Source of the DNA: Rhizobium chutanense
GTDB lineage: Bacteria; Pseudomonadota; Alphaproteobacteria; Rhizobiales; Rhizobiaceae
Assembly (NCBI RefSeq): GCF_002531935.1
Contig: NZ_NWSV01000001.1
Location: 124,001 to 188,000, forward strand
Reading direction: 5' to 3'
DNA: 64,000 nucleotides
The position numbers and the translations under genes are program-made. Shown here piece by piece: positions 18,914 through 27,661 of the stretch. The notes below the pieces were generated by a model. That model made no database searches and was not told the DNA's origin. It worked only from the letters and a program-made list of their open reading frames with translations. Within the stretch, counting starts at the first letter, position 1. The number at the start of each line of letters is the position of its first letter.

Positions 18914-19340
18914 GATCGAGACGATGTGTGTATCCGTCCCGCCCGTCGGCCTGAAATCCGAGCGACGCCCAGAATTTTGCCGCGCCATCGTTTCCCGCAT
19001 GAACGGTGACGATGCTGCCGCAGGACCGCGCATGGTCGAGCAGCGCCAGGGCCAGCTTCCGGCCGATGCCGCGCTCACGCATTGCCGGACCGATGTAGAA
19101 ACGCCGCATCCGCAACGCTCCCGATAGGGCGGGTTCGACGGTCATGCCGCCGATGCCGGCGAGCGCCTCATCGACATAGGCGCCCAGCAGCCTTTCGCCG
19201 TCACGCTCGAACCTGGTGCCGCCGGCCGCCCATTCGTCGACAAGACGGGTGATATGGCGATATCCCTCTTGCCGGGCCGCGCTTTCGAGATCTGCGATCT
19301 CCTGCGGCAACCGATCGCGGATCATGCGGATATCGATCAT
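18894..19340 (-). CDS. GNAT-family N-acetyltransferase
   Basis: 148 residues with the acetyl-CoA binding signature RERGIGRKLALALLDHAR (motif A, R/Q-x-x-G-x-G/A) and the following beta-strand VTVHAGNDGAAKFWASLGF. The substrate is unknown. The start MIDIRMIRDR at 19340 was chosen because the longer frame to 19436 is arginine-rich and overlaps the neighbouring gene. Its 3' end overlaps the last 20 bp of the convergent DapA-family gene, so their mRNAs are complementary there. Confidence 0.82.
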   Translation of the reverse strand: MIDIRMIRDRLPQEIADLESAARQEGYRHITRLVDEWAAGGTRFERDGERLLGAYVDEALAGIGGMTVEPALSGALRMRRFYIGPAMRERGIGRKLALALLDHARSCGSIVTVHAGNDGAAKFWASLGFQADGRDGYTHRLDLTPRSP

Positions 19341-19359
19341 CACGGCAATGCCGATCGAT

Positions 19360-20310
19360 TTAAATTGCAGGAACCGGCAGCTCACGGGGCATCGCCGCAG
19401 CCGGCGGGCCGACCGGCGCGAAGGTCGCATCACCATCGGCTGCCATATCGTGCACCGTATGTTTCTCCAGCGCCTTCGTCACCTCGTTGAGATCGCCGTC
19501 CAGATGTTCGGCAGGAACGAGATTGCCGATCATGAAATCGAAGCGGTCGCCGCGTTTGTTCAACAGCTCGTGAAACACCGTCATGTCGCGAAGCTCCGTC
19601 GACCATTTCGCCAGCCAATAGAACAGGCCGGAATTGCGCGCCGTCATGTGGACGGGAAGGATCGGCAGATTGTATTTACGCGCCAGCCCGACGGCCGAAG
19701 TCTTCCATGGGCGTTCGATCAGCCGGCCGTTCGCCCAATAGGCGATGCGGCCGGAGGGAAAGAGCACCGTCGCCTTGCCTTCCCGCACCGCGTGGTTGGT
19801 CAGCTGCAGCGTCTCGCGCGCCTTCAGCTTGCTCTTATATTCCTCGCGCCATTCGACGGGGATGATCATCTCGGCAAAGCGTGGATTGACGCGGATCGCA
19901 TCGCGATTGGCAAAGAACATCATATCCGGCCGGCGCGCCTTCAGGAGATCGAACACGGCAACGCCGTCGGCAATGCCCGTGGGATGATTGCTGACGAGGA
20001 TGAAGCCGCCGGTTTCCGGAATGCGTTCGCCATTGATGATGCCGATGTCGAGTTTCAGCACGCCGCTCAGATATTCGAACGACTGGAAGCCCGGCATTTT
20101 GGCGACCGCATTGGCGAATTCGATCGCCTTGTTGTAGCGCAGCAGCGTGTAGAGGAACGGCCGCATGACCGGCCAGAGCGGATGTTTCACGATCCTCTGG
20201 CCGCGTTCGGCAATCAGCGTGTCGACGATATGACCGGGCTTTCCCTGTGAAACGAGAGCGATCGCTTCCGCGAGCTGTCCGAAAGCCGTCATGGAATCGC
20301 GCCGTGCCAT
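19360..20310 (-). CDS. Lysophospholipid (glycerol-3-phosphate type) acyltransferase
   Basis: 316 residues. The acyltransferase block I appears as NHPTGIADG, a variant of NHX4D with one extra residue that is typical of the hemolysin/OlsA-like subgroup. Block III is LFPSGRIAYW and block IV LPILPVHMTARN. The protein is cytoplasmic or membrane-peripheral, and probably transfers an acyl chain to a lysophospholipid or lyso-ornithine lipid (family inference). It is divergent from xerC; the gap 20311-20450 is AT-richer and should contain both promoters. Confidence 0.8.
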   Translation of the reverse strand: MARRDSMTAFGQLAEAIALVSQGKPGHIVDTLIAERGQRIVKHPLWPVMRPFLYTLLRYNKAIEFANAVAKMPGFQSFEYLSGVLKLDIGIINGERIPETGGFILVSNHPTGIADGVAVFDLLKARRPDMMFFANRDAIRVNPRFAEMIIPVEWREEYKSKLKARETLQLTNHAVREGKATVLFPSGRIAYWANGRLIERPWKTSAVGLARKYNLPILPVHMTARNSGLFYWLAKWSTELRDMTVFHELLNKRGDRFDFMIGNLVPAEHLDGDLNEVTKALEKHTVHDMAADGDATFAPVGPPAAAMPRELPVPAI

Positions 20311-20450
20311 GAAAGATCCTGTCTATGGGGTATAAAGCTATCGCAGCAGAATATGATCTGGGAATGACAAAGGTTTGGCCGGCATTAGCAATTCCATAAC
20401 CGTTCCTGCTTCAAATTGGCGGACTTGAAGGCAAATTCAAGGCCAGTGAC

Positions 20451-21386
20451 GTGAACGAACTCTTGATCATCGCCGATCCGCGCCTGATGGCGGAACGGGC
20501 CGCATGGCTCGAAAATCTCGCTCGCGAACGCCGTCTTTCCGAGCATACGCTGGATGCCTATGAGCGTGACACCCGCCAGTTCCTGACATTCCTGACCGGC
20601 CATCTCGCCGGCCCGGCGACGCTTGGCGATATCAGGGAATTGCGCCCCGCCGATTTCCGCGCCTTCCTGGCGGCCCGGCGCAAGCAGGGCTCCGGCGCTC
20701 GCTCGCTCGGCCGCAATCTCGCCGGGCTTCGCTCGCTGCTGCGCCATCTCGAAAAGAAGGGCCTGGTCAATGCCGCCGGCGCCGGCGCGATCCGTTCGCC
20801 GAAGCAGCCGAAATCGCTGCCCAAGCCGCTGTCGGACACGCAGGCGATCACCGTCGTCAGCAACGAAGCCCAGCTCCACGACGAACCCTGGATCGCTGCG
20901 CGCGACGCAGCCGTCATGACGCTGCTCTACGGCTGCGGCCTGCGTATCTCCGAGGCGCTGGATCTCGTTCCCGCCGACCTGCAAAAGGGTGCCACGACGC
21001 TGCGCATCACCGGCAAGGGCAACAAGACGCGGCTGGTGCCGCTGCTCTCCGTGGTTTTCGACGCGGTCGAGAAATATCGCACGCTCTGCCCATACGATCT
21101 GGAAAGCGCTGAGCCGCTGTTTCGCGGCGCGCGCGGCGGCAAACTGCAGCCGGCCATCATCCAGCGCGCCATGCAGAAACTGCGCAGCGCCTTCGGCCTG
21201 CCGGAGACGGCGACGCCCCATGCGCTTCGCCACTCCTTCGCCACCCACCTGCTTGCCGGCGGCGGCGATCTGCGCACCATCCAGGAACTGCTCGGCCATG
21301 CCAGCCTCTCGACAACACAGGTCTATACCGGGGTGGATGCCTCGCGGCTCCTGGAAGTGTATGATCGCGCCCATCCGCGCGCCTAA
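20451..21386 (+). CDS. xerC: Tyrosine recombinase XerC
   Basis: 311 residues: a SAM-like core-binding domain (about 15-110) and the catalytic domain with all six active-site residues, R165 (GCGLRISEA), K189 (TGKGNKTR), H257 and R260 (HALRHSF), H283 (LLGHASLSTTQ) and nucleophile Y292. With XerD it resolves chromosome dimers at dif. The start is GTG at 20451; ATG at 20487 is an alternative. No dif site was recognised nearby and no mobile-element genes accompany it, so it is the housekeeping enzyme, not an integrase. Confidence 0.92.
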   Translation: MNELLIIADPRLMAERAAWLENLARERRLSEHTLDAYERDTRQFLTFLTGHLAGPATLGDIRELRPADFRAFLAARRKQGSGARSLGRNLAGLRSLLRHLEKKGLVNAAGAGAIRSPKQPKSLPKPLSDTQAITVVSNEAQLHDEPWIAARDAAVMTLLYGCGLRISEALDLVPADLQKGATTLRITGKGNKTRLVPLLSVVFDAVEKYRTLCPYDLESAEPLFRGARGGKLQPAIIQRAMQKLRSAFGLPETATPHALRHSFATHLLAGGGDLRTIQELLGHASLSTTQVYTGVDASRLLEVYDRAHPRA

Positions 21387-21438
21387 GCTTTCGTTAACGC
21401 ATTCTCTTAAGGGAATATGCGCAAGCCGGGCGTAGAGC

Positions 21439-22551
21439 ATGACACGCATAAGGCATGTGATCGGAAACACCATCATGACGATATCAATCGGCCGCCGGAC
21501 GTCTTACCTTGCAGTGTCGGCCAATCTGCTTCTCTGGTTGATCGCAGCCTTTCATATGCTGCTGCTCGCGGCCTTGTTTGTCGCTTTCCTCGTGGCAAGG
21601 CCGGCAGCGGCCGAAGACGCGGCCTGCACCGGTCGCAACCTAATGGTCGAGCTGCAGCAGAACGATCCGGCCCGCTATGCCGAGGCGGTAAAGGAAGCCG
21701 AGGCAACGCCGAACGGCAAAGGCATCTTCTGGAAGATCGAAAAGTCCGGACTTGCACCCTCCTGGCTGCTCGGCAGCATGCATGTCACCGACCCGCGTGT
21801 GCTGGCCCTGCCGCCGCGCGCCCAGGCCGCCCACGACGCGGCGAATACGATCATCATCGAATCCGACGAGATCCTCGATGAGCGCAAGGCGACCGCCGCC
21901 CTGCTCGCAAGGCCTGAACTGACGATGTTCACCGACGGCACGACGATCGACAAGCTGCTTTCTCCCGAGGACTATAAGCGCCTCGAAGCCGGCCTCAAGC
22001 AGCGCGGTATCCCGCTCAGTGCGGTCTCCCGCATGCGGCCGTGGATGATCTCCAGCGCCGTCGCGCTGCCTGCCTGCGAAATCGCCCGCAAGGCAAAGGG
22101 CGTGCAGTTCCTCGACCAGAAGATCGCTACCGATGCCGTTGCCGAGGGCAAACAGGTCAAGGGGCTGGAAACGCTGGCCGAACAGATCCAGGCCATGGCC
22201 GACCTGCCGATCGAATTCCATCTGAAGTCGCTGATCGAGACCCTGGAGCTCGGCGACAAGATGAGCGATGTGGTGGAGACGATGACCGACCTCTATCTCT
22301 CCGGCGATATCGGCATGACCATGCCGATGCTGAAGACCGTGACGCCTGAGGACAAGGACGAAAGCAACGACTACGCCGCCTTCGAACAGCGCGTCATCCT
22401 CGATCGCAACAAGGTCATGGCAGAGCGCGCCGCGCCCATTCTCGACAGCGGCAACGTCTTCATGGCCGTCGGCGCCCTGCACCTGCCCGGCAAGGACGGC
22501 GTCATCGAACTGCTGCGCAAACAGGGCTTCACGGTGACGGCGGTCAACTGA
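21439..22551 (+). CDS. TraB/GumN-family protein, membrane-anchored or secreted
   Basis: 370 residues. A hydrophobic N-terminal stretch (LLLWLIAAFHMLLLAALFVAFLVARPAAA) looks like a signal sequence or anchor. The TraB/GumN hallmarks are SWLLGSMHVTDPR near the N-terminus and FMAVGALHLPGKDGV near the C-terminus; paired GxxH motifs are proposed to bind metal in Tiki-like proteases. The role in rhizobia is unknown. The start may be 21475 (MTISIGRR). A xerC-to-stop gap of only 52 bp allows cotranscription with xerC. Confidence 0.82.
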   Translation: MTRIRHVIGNTIMTISIGRRTSYLAVSANLLLWLIAAFHMLLLAALFVAFLVARPAAAEDAACTGRNLMVELQQNDPARYAEAVKEAEATPNGKGIFWKIEKSGLAPSWLLGSMHVTDPRVLALPPRAQAAHDAANTIIIESDEILDERKATAALLARPELTMFTDGTTIDKLLSPEDYKRLEAGLKQRGIPLSAVSRMRPWMISSAVALPACEIARKAKGVQFLDQKIATDAVAEGKQVKGLETLAEQIQAMADLPIEFHLKSLIETLELGDKMSDVVETMTDLYLSGDIGMTMPMLKTVTPEDKDESNDYAAFEQRVILDRNKVMAERAAPILDSGNVFMAVGALHLPGKDGVIELLRKQGFTVTAVN

Positions 22552-22563
22552 ACAAGCCGGCCC

Positions 22564-23064
22564 TCAGCCGAGCGTCATGCGGCGCAGCACATTGCTTTTC
22601 CAATAAAACTGATGAATGAGCGCGCCGGCGACATGCGCCGCGATCAGCGCCCAGAGAATGATCTTCAGGATGTCCGCGTGGAACGACCCGGCCGGATTGA
22701 TGCCGAAATAATAGGCCGCGATGCCCGAAAGCGGCATGGCGAAGATCAGGATGTAAAGCCCGGCATGGGCGAGTTTTGCCGCGAGACGAAAGATTGCCGG
22801 CTCTTGCGAGACCTCGGGCGGTACGCCCTGGGCAAAACGCAGACAGAGCCTGAGGACGGCGAGCAGCAGGATGGCAATGCCGACATAGGCATGGATATTC
22901 GCCGACGCAATCTGCTCCGGCGTCGGCACCTCGCCTCTGCGTATCAGCCGATGCCAGATGTTCATGCCGTCGGGAAACAGCAGGTTGAAGAAGATCAACA
23001 GCGCCACCGTCCAGTGGAGAAGACGCTGGCTTAGGCTGTAACCCTTGGCGGACGGCTGCTGCAT
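22564..23064 (-). CDS. Cytochrome b561-type membrane protein
   Basis: 166 residues, four membrane helices. Haem-ligand histidines fit H17 (QRLLHWTVALLIFF), H58 (NIHAYVGIAILLL), H95 (LAHAGLYILIF) and H144/H149 (AAHVAGALIHQFYW). This matches the bacterial cytochrome b561 (CybB/YceJ) family, which passes electrons from quinol to periplasmic acceptors such as superoxide. It is convergent with the TraB/GumN gene (12-bp gap). Confidence 0.86.
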   Translation of the reverse strand: MQQPSAKGYSLSQRLLHWTVALLIFFNLLFPDGMNIWHRLIRRGEVPTPEQIASANIHAYVGIAILLLAVLRLCLRFAQGVPPEVSQEPAIFRLAAKLAHAGLYILIFAMPLSGIAAYYFGINPAGSFHADILKIILWALIAAHVAGALIHQFYWKSNVLRRMTLG

Positions 23065-23106
23065 GTCTTCCCCTTCATCAAATGCCGGACTCTGCGGTGC
23101 TCCACA

Positions 23107-23142
23107 AATAAAACAGCCGCCTGCCTTGCGGCAAGCGGCTGC
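23107..23142 (-). terminator. Terminator of the suc-lpd operon
   Basis: CAGCCGC (23114-23120) pairs with GCGGCTG (23135-23141), and the 14-nt loop has an inner TTGC-GCAA pairing. Read on the minus strand the stem is followed by TTTTATTT, a good rho-independent terminator 25 bp after the lpd stop. Confidence 0.88.
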
Positions 23143-23166
23143 AGGCTTTGTTACGAAGATGTAAGC

Positions 23167-24573
23167 TTACATATGGATCGGCTTGAAGAAGGTCGCGAGC
23201 GCGGCCTCCTTGACCGCTTCCGACATTGTCGGATGCGCGTGGCAGCTGCGGCCGAGATCTTCCGACGAACCGCCGAACTCCATCAGCACGGCGATCTCGT
23301 GGATCATCTCGCCGGCGCCGAAGCCGACGATATGGCCGCCGAGCACCCGGTCGGTTTCCTTGTCGGCAAGGATCTTGACGAAACCGTCGGTTGCCAGCAT
23401 TGCGCGGGCACGGCCGTTTGCGGTGAACGGGAACTTACCGACCTTGTAGGCAACGCCTGCCGCCTTCAGCTCTTCCTCGGTCTTGCCGACCGAAGCGATT
23501 TCCGGCTGGGTGTAGACGACGCTCGGAATGACCTCGTAATTGACGTGGCCATGCTGGCCGGCAAGGATTTCGGCAAGCGCCACACCCTCGTCCTCGGCCT
23601 TATGCGCCAGCATCGGACCTTTGACCACATCGCCGATCGCATAGATGCCGGCGACATTGGTCTTGAAGTGACCGTCGATCTCGACACGGCCGCGATTGTC
23701 GAGCGCAACACCGGCCTCTTCCAGGCCGAGACCCGCTGTAAAGGGCTTGCGGCCGGTGGCAATCAGCACAACTTCGGCGTCGAGCGTCACCTTGTCGCCG
23801 CCCTTGACCGGCTCGAACGTGACCTTGGCGCCCTTGTCGCCCTTTTCGACGCCGGTGACCTTGGCGCTGAGATTGAAATCGATACCCTGCTTGGCAAGCA
23901 TGCGCTGGAACTGCTTGGAGACTTCGCCGTCCATGCCGCCGAGGATGGTGTCGAGATATTCGACGACGGTGACCTTGGCGCCGAGTCGCGACCAGACCGA
24001 GCCGAGTTCGAGACCGATGACGCCGCCGCCGACGACGATCAGCGTTTCCGGCACCTTTTCCAGCGCGATGCCGCCGGTGGACGAGATGATGGTCTTTTCA
24101 TCGATCTCGACCTGTACACCGGGAATGCCGGCGACCTCGGAGCCGGTGGCGATGACGATGTTCTTGCCCTCGATCTCCTGGACCGTGCCGTCTTCGGCGG
24201 TAACGGAAACTTTGCCGGCCGAGACGATCTTGCCGTTGCCCTTGATGGCATCGATCTTGTTCTTCTTGAAGAGAAAGGCGACGCCGTCGACATTCGCCTT
24301 CACCGTCGCATCCTTGTGGGCCATCATATTGCCGAGGTTGAGCGTCGGTGCCGGGATATCGATACCGAGCGCGCTCATGCCGTGGCCGGCCTGATGGAAC
24401 ATTTCGGAGGCATGCAGCAGCGCCTTCGACGGGATGCAGCCAACATTCAGGCAGGTGCCGCCATAGGTCGCGCGCTTTTCGACGACGGCGACCTTGAGGC
24501 CGAGCTGGGCTGCCTTGACGGCACAGACATAGCCGCCCGGGCCGGTTCCGATAATGATGACATCGTAGGACAT
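23167..24573 (-). CDS. lpd: Dihydrolipoamide dehydrogenase (E3)
   Basis: 468 residues. FAD-binding GTGPGGYVCAVKAAQLG at the N-terminus, redox-active disulfide GGTCLNVGCIPSK (about 40-52), NAD site VGGGVIGLELGSVW and the C-terminal catalytic histidine in CHAHPTMSEA. It reoxidises the lipoyl groups of SucB at the end of the 2-oxoglutarate dehydrogenase operon. It is the last gene of the operon, with 95 bp to the SDR gene upstream. Confidence 0.97.
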   Translation of the reverse strand: MSYDVIIIGTGPGGYVCAVKAAQLGLKVAVVEKRATYGGTCLNVGCIPSKALLHASEMFHQAGHGMSALGIDIPAPTLNLGNMMAHKDATVKANVDGVAFLFKKNKIDAIKGNGKIVSAGKVSVTAEDGTVQEIEGKNIVIATGSEVAGIPGVQVEIDEKTIISSTGGIALEKVPETLIVVGGGVIGLELGSVWSRLGAKVTVVEYLDTILGGMDGEVSKQFQRMLAKQGIDFNLSAKVTGVEKGDKGAKVTFEPVKGGDKVTLDAEVVLIATGRKPFTAGLGLEEAGVALDNRGRVEIDGHFKTNVAGIYAIGDVVKGPMLAHKAEDEGVALAEILAGQHGHVNYEVIPSVVYTQPEIASVGKTEEELKAAGVAYKVGKFPFTANGRARAMLATDGFVKILADKETDRVLGGHIVGFGAGEMIHEIAVLMEFGGSSEDLGRSCHAHPTMSEAVKEAALATFFKPIHM

Positions 24574-24668
24574 TTGTTTTTCCCTTTGGATTTTTCGTTT
24601 AATCGGCCGCGCGCGACGTTTGGCCGAAGAATTCGAGAATATACTGCGTGCTGTTTTGCCCTGGCGTT

Positions 24669-25421
24669 CTAGCGGCCGCCGCTCACATTGAGGATCGCGC
24701 CGGTTACATAGGAAGCCGAAGGAGACAGAAGATAGAGGATTGCATCCGCCACCTCCTCGGGCGTACCCGCGCGCTGCATCGGGACCGACGGCGCCATTTC
24801 GCGCGCCCGGTCCGGCAGCCCGCCCGAAGCATGGAGGTCGGTTTCGATGATGCCGGGTCTGATCGCATTCACGCGGATGCCCTCGCCGGCAACCTCGCGC
24901 GAAAGCCCCACGGTAAACGTGTCGATCGCCGCCTTCGAGGCGGCATAATCGACATACTGCGTCGCCGAACCGAGGATCGCCGCCATCGACGAGACGTTGA
25001 CGATCACCCCGCCCTGCCCGCCGTGCCGGCGCGACATCCGGCGTATGGCCTCTGCGGCGCAGAGCATGGAGCCGGTCACATTGATGCGCAGCATGCTCTC
25101 GATCCGCTCCGCCGACATCTCGTCGACCCGCTGCGGCTGGTCGACGATGCCGGCATTGTTGACCAGCCCGTCGAGTCGGCCGAAATGCCGGTCGACGGCC
25201 GCAAACATCAAGGCGATATCCGCAGTCTTGCCGACATCACCTTCAATCGCCACGGCCTCGCCGCCACCTTCGACGATCGCCGCGACGACGGCATCGGCGG
25301 CCTTGCGGTTGGAGGCGTAATTCACCGCGACACGCCAGCCCTGGCGCGCAGCGAGGCGGCAGACCGCCGCGCCGATGCCCCGGCTTCCGCCGGTCACAAG
25401 AACAACAGGGGCATCGCTCAT
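24669..25421 (-). CDS. SDR oxidoreductase within the suc-lpd operon
   Basis: 250 residues, classical SDR: TGGSRGIG near the N-terminus, NNAG in the middle, catalytic S in NVSSMAA and YAASK. The Rossmann arginine after the second strand (NYASNRKA) suggests NADP(H). The ATG at 25421 overlaps the upstream stop (ATGA), so it is translationally coupled to the preceding exported-protein gene; a GTG-type longer start at 25430 is less likely. Substrate unknown; FabG-like annotation is only by family. Confidence 0.85.
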   Translation of the reverse strand: MSDAPVVLVTGGSRGIGAAVCRLAARQGWRVAVNYASNRKAADAVVAAIVEGGGEAVAIEGDVGKTADIALMFAAVDRHFGRLDGLVNNAGIVDQPQRVDEMSAERIESMLRINVTGSMLCAAEAIRRMSRRHGGQGGVIVNVSSMAAILGSATQYVDYAASKAAIDTFTVGLSREVAGEGIRVNAIRPGIIETDLHASGGLPDRAREMAPSVPMQRAGTPEEVADAILYLLSPSASYVTGAILNVSGGR

Positions 25422-26026
25422 GTCGCACACTCCTTGAAAACAAGCACGTCCCAGGGCGCCACGGACGCCTTGCCCTCGCCCCAGGCGCTGGATTCGCGAA
25501 TGGCAGGACCAAGGCCCGGAAGCACGAGCTTTTCAGCCGCCGCAGCACCTTCCGGCTGCAGATTGTCGAGCTCACCCTCGGCATTCATCCCATAGACGGC
25601 GCCCTGCCAGACCGTGCAGGCATCCAGATCGGCGCCGGTCGCATCGCCTTCGGGGCAATTGAACATCAGGATGCCGATGGCACGCACCGGATCTTCCGAT
25701 GGCATGACATAACCTTCCATGATGACGGACGTCTTGAGCGCGCTGATCTTGAACTGGTTGCTGGCGGCAGCCGAGGGAGAATTCAGCGGTGCGAAGCGCA
25801 ATTCATAAGCGCCGTCGCGGTCGACGTAGACGGCCCGTTCCTGTTTACACTCGGCGCCGGATGTGGCGGCAGGCACGACGAAAAACGCGGCGGCCGCGAT
25901 GGCAGCCACGCCCTTCCGCCCCGCCGTGATGCCGGTCCCGAAGCTGGCCGCCGACGCAGAGACCGGTGCATGCGCGGCGGCAGCGCAAGCAAGAAGGCGC
26001 GCCGCTCGCATGATCCGGTTCCGCAT
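25418..26026 (-). CDS. Predicted exported protein of unknown function in the suc operon
   Basis: 202 residues. An alanine-rich N-terminus with a hydrophobic stretch (KGVAAIAAAAFFVVPAATSGAEC) looks like a signal sequence, followed by a mature part with four cysteines (near CKQ, FNCPEG, DACTVWQ and FKECAT) that could form periplasmic disulfides. No family is recognised. It starts 12 bp after sucB and its stop overlaps the SDR start, so it is part of the operon. M6 at 26011 is an alternative start. Confidence 0.75.
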   Translation of the reverse strand: MRNRIMRAARLLACAAAAHAPVSASAASFGTGITAGRKGVAAIAAAAFFVVPAATSGAECKQERAVYVDRDGAYELRFAPLNSPSAAASNQFKISALKTSVIMEGYVMPSEDPVRAIGILMFNCPEGDATGADLDACTVWQGAVYGMNAEGELDNLQPEGAAAAEKLVLPGLGPAIRESSAWGEGKASVAPWDVLVFKECAT

Positions 26027-26038
26027 CGAAAATGCTCC

Positions 26039-27298
<1,260 letters not shown>

Positions 27299-27337
27299 TG
27301 TTCAAATCCTGATTTCGTGTGTTTTCGTTTATGCGTT

Positions 27338-27646
27338 TCAGACGGCGGGCGGCCGCAAAATGATCGAGGGCATCGGCAGAATATCGAAACGGAAACCGAA
27401 CCCGGAAGCGATAATCGGATCGCCGTCGGCAAGAGCTTGTGCCGCCGCCAGATCCTCGACTTCGACGACTGCCATGCCGAAGGCGCCTTCACCCTCGAAG
27501 ACGGGACCGACGACGATCGCCGATCCCGCAAGAGCATGGCGGTGCCAGTATTCGACATGGCGTTTCATCGCCGCCATTTCCTCGCCCGTTCCGTCATGCG
27601 GGAAAGTCGGGCGCGGCGGCTGCAGTCTCAGAAAGAAATAAGCCAT
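27338..27646 (-). CDS. YciI-like (YCII-related) protein between sucA and sucB
   Basis: 102 residues with the ferredoxin-like fold pattern of YCII proteins: an N-terminal strand YFFLRLQPPRPTF, a central histidine-containing helix (HVEYWHRHALAG) and DLAAAQALADGDPII near the C-terminus. The family is poorly understood; some members are dehalogenase or muconolactone-isomerase-like. It starts 15 bp after the sucA stop and is surely cotranscribed. A second YciI-like gene occurs at 52629. Confidence 0.8.
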   Translation of the reverse strand: MAYFFLRLQPPRPTFPHDGTGEEMAAMKRHVEYWHRHALAGSAIVVGPVFEGEGAFGMAVVEVEDLAAAQALADGDPIIASGFGFRFDILPMPSIILRPPAV

Positions 27647-27661
27647 TGCGCCCTCCTTGTT

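Noticed and set aside
20451..21386. Tyrosine recombinase as mark of an integrated element.
   Set aside because: It has XerC features and housekeeping neighbours; no attachment-site repeats or mobile genes were seen nearby.
21394..21410. TTAA...TTAA after xerC as a CtrA site.
   Set aside because: The spacer is 9 bp, not 7, and no promoter or gene start fits its position closely.
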